Below the pieces are notes generated by a model, which saw nothing but the letters and a program-made list of their open reading frames with translations, was not told the origin of the DNA and did not search any database. The position numbers were made by a program, and so were the translations under genes. A stretch of DNA of 64,000 bases, taken from JBBIPA01 sp037443085 (lineage in GTDB: Bacteria; Chloroflexota; Dehalococcoidia; GIF9; UBA5629). Shown here one piece after another: positions 44,143 through 54,500 of this stretch; the first letter of the stretch is position 1; each line of letters opens with the position of its first letter. The stretch covers positions 44,259-108,258 of the forward strand of contig JBBIPA010000003.1 of assembly GCA_037443085.1 (NCBI GenBank), given 5' to 3'.

Positions 44143-44175
44143 TACTTGTCTGCAGCTAACCAGATAATCTCTTCC

Positions 44176-44805
44176 TTATTCGTGCAGAAAAGGATTCCTC
44201 CCCCGTTCAGCACCAATAGTAGTTTCCGGCCCATGACCGGGAAGGACAATAGTCTCATCGGGCAGCATCATCAGCTTATTTCGGATGCTGGCCATAAGCT
44301 GAGCATGGCTACAGCCGGGAAAGTCAGTCCTGCCAACACTCAAATTAAAAAGGGTATCCCCGCTAAAGACAACACCATGTCCGACCAGACTAATCCCACC
44401 ACGGCTATGACCGGGAGTATGCAGAACAGTAAATTTCAGCTCGTCTATATCTATAACATCGCCATCTCTGAGCAACCTGTCCGGTTTGACTGGCTTGCTG
44501 ATAGAACCTGCCATCATACTGCCCAACGTCTGATTAAGAGCCTGACTTGCCCCTTCCGCCTCGGCCTCGTGTATGGCAAATTTAGCCCCGGTAGCGTCTT
44601 TCACTGGCTTTAAAGCACCAGTATGGTCAAAATGGGCATGAGTAATTACTATCCAGACTATGGACAGCCCCAGCTTTTCCACCATATTCAGAATATTCTT
44701 CGGCTCGGCACCAGGGTCAATTATCATCCCCGATTTACCAGTATCTGAACCAACAATATAACAGTTAGTTTCGTACATTCCCAAAGCAAGAGTTTTTAAT
44801 ATCAT
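44176..44805 (-). CDS. MBL-fold hydrolase (glyoxalase II-like)
   Basis: 209 residues. Metal-binding motif THAHFDHTGAL, the following HTPGHSRGGI and GDTLF, and the C-terminal LPGHGPETTIG match the glyoxalase-II-like MBL group. The N-terminus MILKTLALGMYETNCYIVG is family-typical. It probably hydrolyses a thioester or a related metabolite; a true hydroxyacylglutathione substrate is doubtful in an anaerobe. CAGGAGACGAA precedes the ATG. It follows the DUF362 gene on the same strand, about 130 bp away. Confidence 0.88.
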   Translation of the reverse strand: MILKTLALGMYETNCYIVGSDTGKSGMIIDPGAEPKNILNMVEKLGLSIVWIVITHAHFDHTGALKPVKDATGAKFAIHEAEAEGASQALNQTLGSMMAGSISKPVKPDRLLRDGDVIDIDELKFTVLHTPGHSRGGISLVGHGVVFSGDTLFNLSVGRTDFPGCSHAQLMASIRNKLMMLPDETIVLPGHGPETTIGAERGRNPFLHE

Positions 44806-44934
44806 TTCGTCTCCTGAAAAACAGCGTTCTCTTTACATTTTTTAAGCTCAAAAGCACCAGTTAACTTACTTCAACTGATTGATAATTTATTTCACCAGAT
44901 GTTCCGCAAAGTGGTTAAATGATTTATGGGGTTA

Positions 44935-45671
44935 TTAGCCCCAGGTTTCAAGCTCAGACTTGCCAGCTTCGATGAACTCCAGATAGCCAGAGGCAAGTTT
45001 ATCTATCTGCGATGCTTCCCGGTCTATTTCATAAGGCTCGCCAGCAAATATCTTTCCATATTTCTCTACTCTGCCCTGCAATTTACCAGTTTCGCAAAAT
45101 AGTTTTTGGCGAGCATCAATAATCCCCAGATCGAAAGGCAGAGTGAAGTACAGGTCTGCAATAACCTTATCCATTCCGAATTCATTCAAAGACCCCCAGC
45201 CACCCGAGGCATCACCTTTGTATTTGCTCACAGGCAATAGACNNNNNNNNNNTTAATACTGAAAAGTCCATTCTTCCCCGAGACCCGATGTGGAGTCACA
45301 CTGATTAAATAGTCACTGGAAATAACAACGTTCGGTACCCAGAAGGTAGCCACGGCAAAAGGATGCGGCAGGGGATTTTCCACCTCCACCCAGATACAAT
45401 CTTTTACATCCAGCATAAGCACTCTAGGAAAATCATAGCCCAGAGCTTTGTAAACCGGATATATCGGCTCGCCGGTAGAAGTGCCCTCAAGGATAATAAT
45501 ATCGGCGTCGCTGACTCGCTTAATACTATCAATGATAACACTGAGCATCTCCCGGCTCGTGCTTACCGGATACGGTTGCCCGTCCACAGCATTTGGTTTA
45601 ATTAAAACACGCCGCGCCCGGGAAATTAAGGGCGGTGGTGTGAAGGTAAATTCAGATGCTTCGTAAATCAT
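44935..45671 (-). CDS. DUF362-type protein interrupted by an assembly gap
   Basis: Two open frames flank the Ns at 45243-45252. The N-terminal part (45671 down to the gap) begins MIYEASEFTFTPPPLISRAR and contains LIKPNAVDGQPYPVST and IIILEGTSTGEPIYP, as in DUF362 proteins. The C-terminal part after the gap has DKVIADLYFTLPFDLGIIDA and a GYLEFIEAGKSE end. They are one gene if the true gap length keeps the frame; 10 Ns is likely a placeholder. DUF362 proteins are of uncertain function and often carry or sit near iron-sulfur proteins. The gene follows moeA by 21 bp. Confidence 0.7.
45243..45252. other. Assembly gap (10 N)
   Basis: Ten unknown bases inside the DUF362 gene. The flanking frames differ, as expected if the real length is not 10. 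No statement about the missing sequence is possible. Confidence 0.99.
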
Positions 45672-45692
45672 CTCTGCCTGACACTCAACTTT

Positions 45693-46955
45693 CTACAAAC
45701 CCCTTTCATCATCCCAATCCAGCATTATCACATCGACAATAGTACCGGGTTTAACCTCATTGGTTGTTTCTGGAATAACAGCCAGGCCGTTTGCTTTTGA
45801 CATAGACGTCAATACACCTGAGCTCTGCTCGCCGGTAAGGCGAGCGCTATATTCATTACCTCGCTTGCTCACTACCACACGCGTGAATACACGACGGCCG
45901 TCCTTGTTTTTAATTGAATCCTCCATAACTGCCTTCACAGCAGGTCTAACCCAATCAATCCTGCCCATCATTTTGTAAATAGCCGGTCGAGCAAAAATCT
46001 CGAATGTGACCATGGAACTCACCGGATTCCCCGGCAAACCCAGGTGAGCCACTTTTGTCCCATCATCACGCCTAAAGGTGCCAAAGGCTAAAGGCTTACC
46101 GGGCTTCATGCGCACGGTCCAAAAAGATATATTCCCCTCCACCGCCAAAACCTCCTTGACCATATCATAATCCCCTACCGAAACACCACCCGATGTTATC
46201 AACATATCGCAATCCAAGGCATGGCGAATGGCAGAAGTCAACTGCTCAACATTGTCCTGCGCAATTCCAAGAAGCCTGGGAACACCCCCATACCGCAGAA
46301 CCTGTGCAGCCAGGCTATACGAATTGCTATTGTATATTTGGCCATCGCTAAGAGGACGATCGATTTCTACTACCTCGTTACCAGTCGCCAGAATACCAAT
46401 AACCGGCCGGCGAACAACCGAAACTTTCGCCTTACCTAATGAGGCAAGCACACCTATATCGGCAGGTAGCAATAATTTACCCTTCCCTATAACCAGATCT
46501 CCCTTAGCCACATCTTCACCACGCCGACGGATATTAGCCCCTAGCTTTGTCGCAGTATATATACCGATTTCCGTCTTTGAGTTCGGCATCCCCTTGCGAT
46601 TCTCCTCATCAGTATCCTCAAAGGGAACCACAGCATCTGCACCACTGGGAATTGGGGCACCAGTCATGATTCTTATAGCAGTGTCCGCCTCAACCGCCAA
46701 CTTCGTGACATGCCCGGCAGGCAACTCACCTATGACCCTCAGAACCCTGGCATTATCCCGTTTAGCACCAGCAATGCTCGCAGATTGAACTGCATAACCA
46801 TCCATAGCTGAATTATCACTAGGAGGCACATTAAATGGCGCATATACATCCTCGGCTATAACCTGTCCCAGACAATCAAGAATAGGTTTCTCCTCGTCTC
46901 CCAGCGTAACTACGAAACTCAGAATTTTGTCTAATGCTTCTTCAACACTAATCAT
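45693..46955 (-). CDS. moeA: Molybdopterin molybdenumtransferase
   Basis: 420 residues. MoeA domains in order: the N-terminal region with PFNVPPSDNSAMDGYAVQ, the RIMTGAPIPSGADAVVPFED segment, the molybdopterin-binding domain (ATGNEVVEIDRPLSDGQIYN, then TSGGVSVGDYDMVK and LGLPGNPVSSMV) and the C-terminal domain (VTFEIFARPA). It inserts molybdenum or tungsten into molybdopterin in the cytoplasm. It is flanked by mobA upstream and DUF362 downstream. The product could serve the molybdopterin-type large subunit at 12332. Confidence 0.95.
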   Translation of the reverse strand: MISVEEALDKILSFVVTLGDEEKPILDCLGQVIAEDVYAPFNVPPSDNSAMDGYAVQSASIAGAKRDNARVLRVIGELPAGHVTKLAVEADTAIRIMTGAPIPSGADAVVPFEDTDEENRKGMPNSKTEIGIYTATKLGANIRRRGEDVAKGDLVIGKGKLLLPADIGVLASLGKAKVSVVRRPVIGILATGNEVVEIDRPLSDGQIYNSNSYSLAAQVLRYGGVPRLLGIAQDNVEQLTSAIRHALDCDMLITSGGVSVGDYDMVKEVLAVEGNISFWTVRMKPGKPLAFGTFRRDDGTKVAHLGLPGNPVSSMVTFEIFARPAIYKMMGRIDWVRPAVKAVMEDSIKNKDGRRVFTRVVVSKRGNEYSARLTGEQSSGVLTSMSKANGLAVIPETTNEVKPGTIVDVIMLDWDDERGL

Positions 46956-46996
46956 GAATGCTCCTCATTTTTACCCATCACAGCATTTCGTTCCTC

Positions 46997-47572
46997 TCAA
47001 TTCACCAATCTCTCAGCTTCGATTACATCTTGCTGAGTATTTATGTTAAAAAAACTCAAATGTGCCGGATCGAATTTGTCCACCTCCTCCTGAGCAACAT
47101 ATCTTGTTCTAACCAGGTCTAATATCTGTAACGGTTGCAGTACACCTCCATCCAACAACCGTTTTATAATTACCAGGCAATCCTTGGAGTAAATAGCATG
47201 AAGCGGCTCAATTTTGCCTCCCACTCTAGGAATCACTATGTCAAAACCGGGCATAATCTGAACCAGATAGCGCAAGAGAGCACCATTGAGAAAAGGCATA
47301 TCACAGGCTACAACCAACCCGTAAGGCGTGCTCGCATTCGCCAACCCCGTATAAATACCACCAAAAGCAGCTTTACCCGGATATATATCAATGACAATTC
47401 TTGCCTTCAGGTTAACCGGGGCAATTATGTCAAGTTGCTCCTTGCTGGTAACTATCAGTATTTCCTGACTGATGGGAGAAAGGCTATCGACAACTCTTTC
47501 GATAACCCGTTTATTTCCTATCCTCTCCAGAGCCTTTTCGCGCCCTAAACGAGAGCTTTTACCCCCGGCCAA
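46997..47572 (-). CDS. mobA: Molybdenum cofactor guanylyltransferase
   Basis: 191 residues as read from TTG 47572. The nucleotidyltransferase motif AGGKSSRLGREKAL is at the very N-terminus, and CDMPFLNGALLRYLV carries the metal-binding aspartate. It makes the guanylated dinucleotide cofactor used by DMSO-reductase/FDH-family enzymes. The conserved family N-terminus (xTGIVLAGG) continues upstream of the TTG, yet the only in-frame codons back to a stop are ATT and ATA, so the true start may be ATT or ATA near 47590-47596. Seven further residues would restore the usual beginning. Confidence 0.85.
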   Translation of the reverse strand: MAGGKSSRLGREKALERIGNKRVIERVVDSLSPISQEILIVTSKEQLDIIAPVNLKARIVIDIYPGKAAFGGIYTGLANASTPYGLVVACDMPFLNGALLRYLVQIMPGFDIVIPRVGGKIEPLHAIYSKDCLVIIKRLLDGGVLQPLQILDLVRTRYVAQEEVDKFDPAHLSFFNINTQQDVIEAERLVN

Positions 47573-47666
47573 AACAATGCCGGTTATGTTAATACTATTT
47601 TGGCGACTAACGTTTAGACTCCATGTAATTGCTCTGATACTATTGTATCATATACAGTCAATCCTA

Positions 47667-47695
47667 TTGACAAAAGAAAAAACATGTGTTACAAT
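47667..47695 (+). promoter_or_regulatory. Sigma-70-type promoter of rpoB-rpoC
   Basis: Exact TTGACA at 47667-47672, 17 bp spacing, TACAAT at 47690-47695. Transcription would start near 47702, leaving a leader of about 120 nt before rpoB. This is the strongest promoter seen in the window. Confidence 0.85.
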
Positions 47696-47822
47696 AATTG
47701 TTTACATATTGGGATGCCACATAACATAATTCTAAGTTTCTATACACTACCACCTAAACGTCTATCTCTTTTTTAGCTAAACGGATTTGTAAGTTTCCCC
47801 CAAATCTTATTGAGGAGAATCT

Positions 47823-50800
47823 ATGTCTAATATGTCAGTGTCTGAAAAAGGTGCTTTATTAGAAACAAAATCTTATGCCAAACTCCCGGAAGTCCTGGAT
47901 ATCCCTAATCTCATTCAAGTCCAGCTTGATTCGTATCGCTGGTTTCAAGAAGAGGGACTTAAAGAACTTTTCCAGGAAGTCTCGCCCATACAAGATTTCA
48001 CGGGAAGCAGACTGGAACTTCGCTTTACTGGCTATGAGTTCCGCCAACCACAATCCTCGATAGCAGAATGCTACCAGCGAGACATAACCTATTCCGCACC
48101 ACTTTATGTGAAAGCCCAGTTAATCGTAAAAGAAACCGGGGAAATAAAGGAGCAGGAAATTTTCTTCGGCGATATCCCTCTCATGACAGACAAGGGCACA
48201 TTCGTTATCAGTGGTGCAGAAAGAGTAATAGTCAACCAGCTCATTCGTTCTCCTGGAATTTATTTCTCCACACAAGAAGATCCAGGAAGTGGGCGGGAGC
48301 TGTGCACAGCTAAATTAATACCCGAACACGGCACATGGCTGGAATTTGAAACATCCAACAGGAACGTTATTTCCACCAAGGTAAATGGGAAACGTAAAAT
48401 CCCAATGTCCACAATATTGCGTGCTATAGGCTATGAGACAAATGAAGAAATGACCAACCTCTTCAAAGACGTAGACACTTCTGAAGAGCATCAGTATATA
48501 CGCTCAACGATAGACAAGGACCCTGCCGTCAAAACTAAAGCTGAAGCTTTGACAGCAATTTACAACCGATTACGTCCCGGCGAGTTACCGACGGTGGAAA
48601 ATGCTAACATACTCCTTAATAACCTGTTTTTCAACCCACGCCGTTATAACCTGGGAAAAGTCGGCAGATATAAACTGAACAAAAGGTTGGGACTCAGCAT
48701 ACCAGCTGCATATCGTGCCTTAAAGACAGAGGATTTTGTTGCCATAATAAAGTACATCATCATGATTAATAATGGTCAGGCAAGCGCTGATGATATAGAC
48801 CACCTGGGCAACAGACGCGTACGAACAGCAGGGCATCTCATTCAAAATCAATTTCGCATCGGTATCTTGCGTCTGGAGCAAGCCATCAAAGAACGTATGA
48901 GCATTATTGGCCCAGAAGCTGCCACACCAGCCACGCTCATCAACAATCGTCCCATTATTGCTGCCATGAGGGAATTCTTCGGAAGTTCGCAGCTCTCGCA
49001 GTTCATGGACCAGACTAATCCACTGGCAGAACTAACTCACAAGCGTAGACTTTCAGCTATGGGGCCAGGGGGGCTTTCCCGTGAGCGTGCAGGTTTTGAT
49101 GTCCGTGACGTCCACCATTCCCACTACGGAAAAATTTGCCCCATAGAAACTCCTGAGGGGCCAAACATCGGCCTCATAGGTTCTTTAGCAACCTATGCTT
49201 CCATTGATGAATACGGTTTTATCCAGACACCATACCGCAAGGTTATCCATGAAGTACCTCCTGCTAACATCACCGGGAAAACAGTCCTGCATGATATCCT
49301 TGATAAAAAAGGAAAGTGCATTGTCCCTGCCAGAACAGTAGTAACCGACGAGCTTGCTAAAAAGCTGCAAGAGCTAGATGGCTCAGCTAAAAAAGTCGAC
49401 AAGCGTACCGGTGTAATAGCATCAGCTAGAAAGGCTCTTAAGGGCAAAAGGGGCGACAAAGATACTGAGCAAACTGCAGAAGATAGCCCGAAAAGGATAA
49501 AGGTCGTCCCCTTTGTCTCAGAAGATGTAGTCTATCTAACTGCTGATAAAGAGGAGCAATATACTATCGCACAGGCAAATGCCCTTCTTAACAAAAGGAA
49601 TGAATTCATCGAGGATAAAGTCGATGTAATAAAAGGGGGCAAATATCTCAAAGAGCCAGCAGATAAAATAGACCTCATGGATGTTTCCCCCAAGCAGGTT
49701 TTCAGCGTTACCACCGCACTGATACCATTCCTGGAGCACGACGATGCCAATAGGGCACTAATGGGATCCAATATGCAGCGACAGGCAGTACCCTTAATCC
49801 GCCCTGAAGCACCATTGATCGGCACCGGAATGGAAGGAGAGGTAGCCAAATATAGTGGACAGGTGCTGTTTGCCAAAGAGGCGGGAAAAGTTGTCACTGT
49901 TACCAGCAACCAAATCATAGTTAAAGAAAAGGATGGCAATGAACAAGTCTATCCATTAATGAAATTTGTTCGCACCAACCAAGGAACCTGCATTAATCAG
50001 AGACCTATCGTTTCTAAAGGCGAAGTAGTGAAGAAAGGACAGGTACTTGCTGATAGTTCCGCCACTGATAAAGGCGACCTGGCCCTGGGACAGAACATTA
50101 TCTGCGCCTTCATGAGCTGGCGAGGATATAACTTTGAGGATGCCATTATCATAAGCGAGAGATTAGTAAAAGAAGATAAGTTCACTTCAATCCATATCGA
50201 GAAATATGAAATTGAAGCACGTGAGACTAAGCTTGGCATGGAGGAAATTACCAGGGACATACCTAATGTAGGTGAGGAAAGTCTCCGTGACCTGGACGAG
50301 CACGGAATAATCCGCATAGGAGCAGAGGTTGGCCCTGGTGATATTCTGGTAGGCAAAATCAGCCCTAAGGGAGAAACTGAGTTAACCGCCGAGGAAAAAC
50401 TACTCCGAGCCATTTTCGGCGAGAAAGCCCGTGAAGTGAAAGATAGCTCGCTTAGAGTGCCACACGGCGAATGGGGAAAGGTGATCGACGTCAAGGAATT
50501 CTCACGCGATAGCAACCGTGACTTGCCTGCAGGTGTAAATCGGCTGGTGCGTGTCTGGGTAGCCCAAAAAAGAAAGGTCGCAGTGGGGGATAAAATGGCG
50601 GGAAGGCATGGGAATAAAGGAGTCATAGCCCGAATTCTGCCCGAAGAAGATATGCCTTTCCTGCCTGACGGGAGGCCTGTTGACATTATTCTGAACCCCA
50701 TAGGCGTGCCCTCACGCATGAACATCGGTCAGATTTTGGAGACTCACCTGGGCTGGGCAGCAGAGGCACTGGGACTAAAAGTGACAAACCCCATCTTTGA

Positions 50801-51581
50801 CGGAGCCGACAATACAGCAATTGAAGATGCTCTTTCTAGAGCCTGGATAATCCGGCAATGCGGTGCGGCTAATCTATCTGGCAATGGGCATTCCTATCAC
50901 TCCATCATTAAACATGCCAGGGAATGGCTCGGCGACCACGGCTACGATGCTGAAAGAGTATTCAATGATCAATATCCTGGAGAAGCCAAAAAAGTTTGTC
51001 TACGCCTTTGGCTGGAAAGCCTGGGCAAGAAAGTCGGCAGCGATGAAAACTTAGAAGAAATGGTGGAAAAAGTATACATTGAAGAAAGACAGATACCACC
51101 TACTTTTGGCAAAATCACCCTTTGCGACGGACAGACCGGTGACCAGTTTGATCAGCCTATCACTGTAGGCAGTATCTACATGATGAAACTCATCCATCTT
51201 GTCGAAGACAAAGTGCATGCCCGCTCCACTGGGCCATACTCGCTCATTACTCAGCAACCGCTGGGAGGTAAAGCTCAGTTCGGCGGACAGCGTTTCGGCG
51301 AGATGGAAGTATGGGCACTGGAAGCTTATGGCGCCAGCCATGTACTTCAAGAACTACTCACGGTAAAATCAGATGACGTTGCCGGTAGAGCTAAAACATA
51401 CGAAGCACTGGTCAAAGGTGAAGACATAATACAACCAGGAGTACCTGAATCCTTCAAGGTATTGTTTATGGAGCTAAGAAGCCTGGGGCTTGCTGTTGAG
51501 CTCTTGAACGAAGAGGAGGAGATGGTCAGCTTCCTTGAAGAGAGGAAAAAAATTGCCCCAAAATCGAGAGGTTTAAGCTAA
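47823..51581 (+). CDS. rpoB: DNA-directed RNA polymerase beta subunit
   Basis: 1252 residues. Conserved regions are recognised throughout, including SQLSQFMDQTNPLAELTHKR with SAMGPGG (the rifampicin-binding region, with the usual Gln, Asp, His and Ser), GKICPIETPEGPNIGLIG, KVAVGDKMAGRHGNKGV and QPLGGKAQFGGQRFGEMEVW. A lysine- and acid-rich insert (about residues 520-560, SARKALKGKRGDKDTEQTAE) is a lineage-specific feature. GAGGAGAATCT precedes the ATG, and rpoC follows 9 bp after the stop. The wild-type residues predict rifampicin sensitivity. Confidence 0.98.
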   Translation: MSNMSVSEKGALLETKSYAKLPEVLDIPNLIQVQLDSYRWFQEEGLKELFQEVSPIQDFTGSRLELRFTGYEFRQPQSSIAECYQRDITYSAPLYVKAQLIVKETGEIKEQEIFFGDIPLMTDKGTFVISGAERVIVNQLIRSPGIYFSTQEDPGSGRELCTAKLIPEHGTWLEFETSNRNVISTKVNGKRKIPMSTILRAIGYETNEEMTNLFKDVDTSEEHQYIRSTIDKDPAVKTKAEALTAIYNRLRPGELPTVENANILLNNLFFNPRRYNLGKVGRYKLNKRLGLSIPAAYRALKTEDFVAIIKYIIMINNGQASADDIDHLGNRRVRTAGHLIQNQFRIGILRLEQAIKERMSIIGPEAATPATLINNRPIIAAMREFFGSSQLSQFMDQTNPLAELTHKRRLSAMGPGGLSRERAGFDVRDVHHSHYGKICPIETPEGPNIGLIGSLATYASIDEYGFIQTPYRKVIHEVPPANITGKTVLHDILDKKGKCIVPARTVVTDELAKKLQELDGSAKKVDKRTGVIASARKALKGKRGDKDTEQTAEDSPKRIKVVPFVSEDVVYLTADKEEQYTIAQANALLNKRNEFIEDKVDVIKGGKYLKEPADKIDLMDVSPKQVFSVTTALIPFLEHDDANRALMGSNMQRQAVPLIRPEAPLIGTGMEGEVAKYSGQVLFAKEAGKVVTVTSNQIIVKEKDGNEQVYPLMKFVRTNQGTCINQRPIVSKGEVVKKGQVLADSSATDKGDLALGQNIICAFMSWRGYNFEDAIIISERLVKEDKFTSIHIEKYEIEARETKLGMEEITRDIPNVGEESLRDLDEHGIIRIGAEVGPGDILVGKISPKGETELTAEEKLLRAIFGEKAREVKDSSLRVPHGEWGKVIDVKEFSRDSNRDLPAGVNRLVRVWVAQKRKVAVGDKMAGRHGNKGVIARILPEEDMPFLPDGRPVDIILNPIGVPSRMNIGQILETHLGWAAEALGLKVTNPIFDGADNTAIEDALSRAWIIRQCGAANLSGNGHSYHSIIKHAREWLGDHGYDAERVFNDQYPGEAKKVCLRLWLESLGKKVGSDENLEEMVEKVYIEERQIPPTFGKITLCDGQTGDQFDQPITVGSIYMMKLIHLVEDKVHARSTGPYSLITQQPLGGKAQFGGQRFGEMEVWALEAYGASHVLQELLTVKSDDVAGRAKTYEALVKGEDIIQPGVPESFKVLFMELRSLGLAVELLNEEEEMVSFLEERKKIAPKSRGLS

Positions 51582-51590
51582 AGGAGCCAA

Positions 51591-54500
51591 ATGGTTGAAG
51601 TAAATGATTTTAATGCCATTCGTATTTCACTCGCCTCACCTGAGCAAATCAGGAGCTGGTCCTATGGCGAGGTCACCGAACCGGAAACAATTAATTACCG
51701 TACGTTAAAGCCTGAAAAGGACGGCCTCTTCTGCGAGAGAATTTTTGGCCCAACCAAGAACTTTGAGTGTTACTGCGGCAAGTACAAGAAAATACGCTAC
51801 CGAGGCATTACCTGCGATAGATGTGGAGTCACTGTAGAACACTCCAGAGTGCGCCGCACCCGCATGGGACATATCGAACTGGCCGCCCCAGTCGCTCACA
51901 TTTGGTTTGCCAAAGGAGTACCGAGCAGGCTGGCTTTATTGCTCGATATATCTCCTAGAAAATTAGAGCGGGTACTCTATTTTGCTGAATACGTAGTTAT
52001 TTCTGTCAATAAAGACCGCTGCCAGGGGAAAATTGACCAGTTCGAAACAGAAAAAAGTCAGCTTACTTCAAAAACTCCCAATTCGGAAACGAAAGAGGAA
52101 GCACAACCTGACTTAATTAGTCAAAGAGATGAGCTGCAGGCTAAAATAAACGAGCTGGAAAATCTGCACCCCCTAAAGACACTAACTGAGGCCAAATATC
52201 AGGAGCTAAAAAGAAAATATAGCGACTGCTTCGAAGCTGGTATGGGTGCTGAAGCAATTCTGCAAATTCTGAGAGATATAAATCTTGAAGAGTTGCGCCA
52301 GTACCTCATCAACACAATTAAAACCAGCACTGGACAACGCCGCAAGAAAGCTAACAAACGACTGCGAGTAGTGGAAGCCTTCTGGCGCAGTGGCAACAAG
52401 CCAGAATGGATGATCCTTACTATACTCCCGGTGTTGCCACCTGACCTGCGCCCTATAGTGCAGCTGGACGGCGGTCGTTTCGCCACCAGCGACCTTAACG
52501 ATCTTTACAGGCGTGTCATCAACCGTAATAACCGTCTCAAACGCCTGCTCGAACTCAGGGCACCAGAGATCATTATTAATAATGAGAAACGCATGCTTCA
52601 GGAAGCTGTGGATGCGCTGATTGACAACGGGCGGAGAGGCCGACAGCCTGCAGCCGCGAGCACACATAAACTGAAGTCACTATCTGATATGCTACGAGGT
52701 AAACAAGGACGTTTCCGTCAGAATCTCCTGGGTAAAAGGGTAGATTATAGTGGACGCTCCGTCATCGTCGCTGGTCCTGAATTGAAACTTCACCAGTGTG
52801 GTCTGCCCAAACACATGGCATTAGAGCTGTTCAAACCTTTTGTCATGCGCCGGCTTGTTGAACAGGGATATGCACATAATATCAAAAGCGCCAGGAGACA
52901 AGTAGAGAAAGCCAGGCCAGAAGTATGGGACATCCTGAAAGAAGTGGTTAAAGAAAGACCTGTATTGCTCAACCGAGCCCCAACGCTACATAGACTGAGC
53001 ATCCAGGCATTTGAGCCTGTGCTCATCGATGGCAGTGCCATACAAATCCATCCGCTGGTATGCTCGGCATTTAACGCCGACTTCGATGGTGACCAGATGG
53101 CAGTACACCTGCCTCTTTCCAAAGCAGCAGTAAGAGAGGCCAGAGAGCGCATGCTCAGCACTAATAACATGCTGCTTCCTAGCTGTGGTGAGCCAGTAAT
53201 GACTCCTACACTGGATATGGTTCTGGGCTGTTACTACCTTACTAACGTTCGGCCGGGAGCCAAAGGGGAAGGGTTACAATTTGCCAATTTCGATGAGGCA
53301 AAAATAGCTTACGAGCTGGGCATCATTGCCATAAATGCTGAGATACTGGTGAAAGCTGCCGACACCAGCGATAGGAAACTGAAAACGAGTGTGGGGCGGA
53401 TTATATTCAATGATGTGTTGCCTCAAGAATTTCAGTTCATCAATGAACCGATGAACAAATCTGCCTTGAAGCAATTGGTTTCAAAGTGCTACCACAAACT
53501 AGGAAATGAACCAACGGCGACCATGCTCGACAATCTTAAAAAGCTGGGCTTTGAATATGCCACCAAATCCGGCACCACCATCGCTGCCAAAGATGTTGAA
53601 GTGCCTTCCAGCAAAGCTAAGATAATCGAAGAAGGCAACGAAAAAGTTGCCGTTATCGAAAGCCAGTTCAATCGTGGATTAATTACCGACGACGAGCGTT
53701 ATTACAGCACAGTACAAGTTTGGACAGAAACAACGGACAAGATTAGAAATACAATCGAACGTTCCCTGGATCGTTATGGTGGAGTCTATATGATGGCTAA
53801 CTCCGGCGCAAAAGGTAACATCGGGCAAATCACGCAGATGGCAGGCATGCGTGGTTTGATGACTGACCCATCGGGCAGAATAATCGACTTCCCCATTAAG
53901 TCAAGCTTCCGTGAAGGATTAAGCGTGATGGAGTACTTCATCTCCACCCATGGCGCCCGCAAAGGCTTAGCCGATACCGCGTTAAGAACTTCAGACGCCG
54001 GTTACCTTACCCGGCGTCTTATAGATGTTTCACAAGACCTGATAATATTCGAGGAGGACTGCGGCACAGAGGAAGGCATCCGCCTGTTTGGCAAGAGTGA
54101 CCAGAAATTACTGGCGCCACTCTATGAACGCATGCTGGGACGCATGGCTGCGAGCGACATTGCTCACCCAGCTACCGGTGAAATCATTGTCGCCAAAAAC
54201 GAAGAAATTGATGAGGCGAAAGCAAAACAAATTATTGACGCAGGCATCACTGAGGTATATGTAAGGTCACCAATGTGCTGCCGTGCCCGACGAGGTATCT
54301 GTCAATCTTGCTACGGTAGAGACCTGGCCCAGAGAGGAACGGTGCACAAGGGAACAGCCGTGGGCATTATCGCTGCCGAGAGTATTGGAGAGCCAGGAAC
54401 ACAGCTTACATTACGCACATTCCATACTGGCGGAGTCGTAGGTGCTGACATCACCAGCGGTCTGCCGCGCGTTGAGGAGCTTTTTGAAGCGAGAGTACCG

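Noticed and set aside
45243..45252. True frameshift in the DUF362 gene
   Set aside because: The frame change coincides with a run of 10 Ns, most likely a placeholder gap.
49997..50725. Minus-strand frame of 242 codons within rpoB
   Set aside because: Antisense shadow of highly conserved RpoB sequence.
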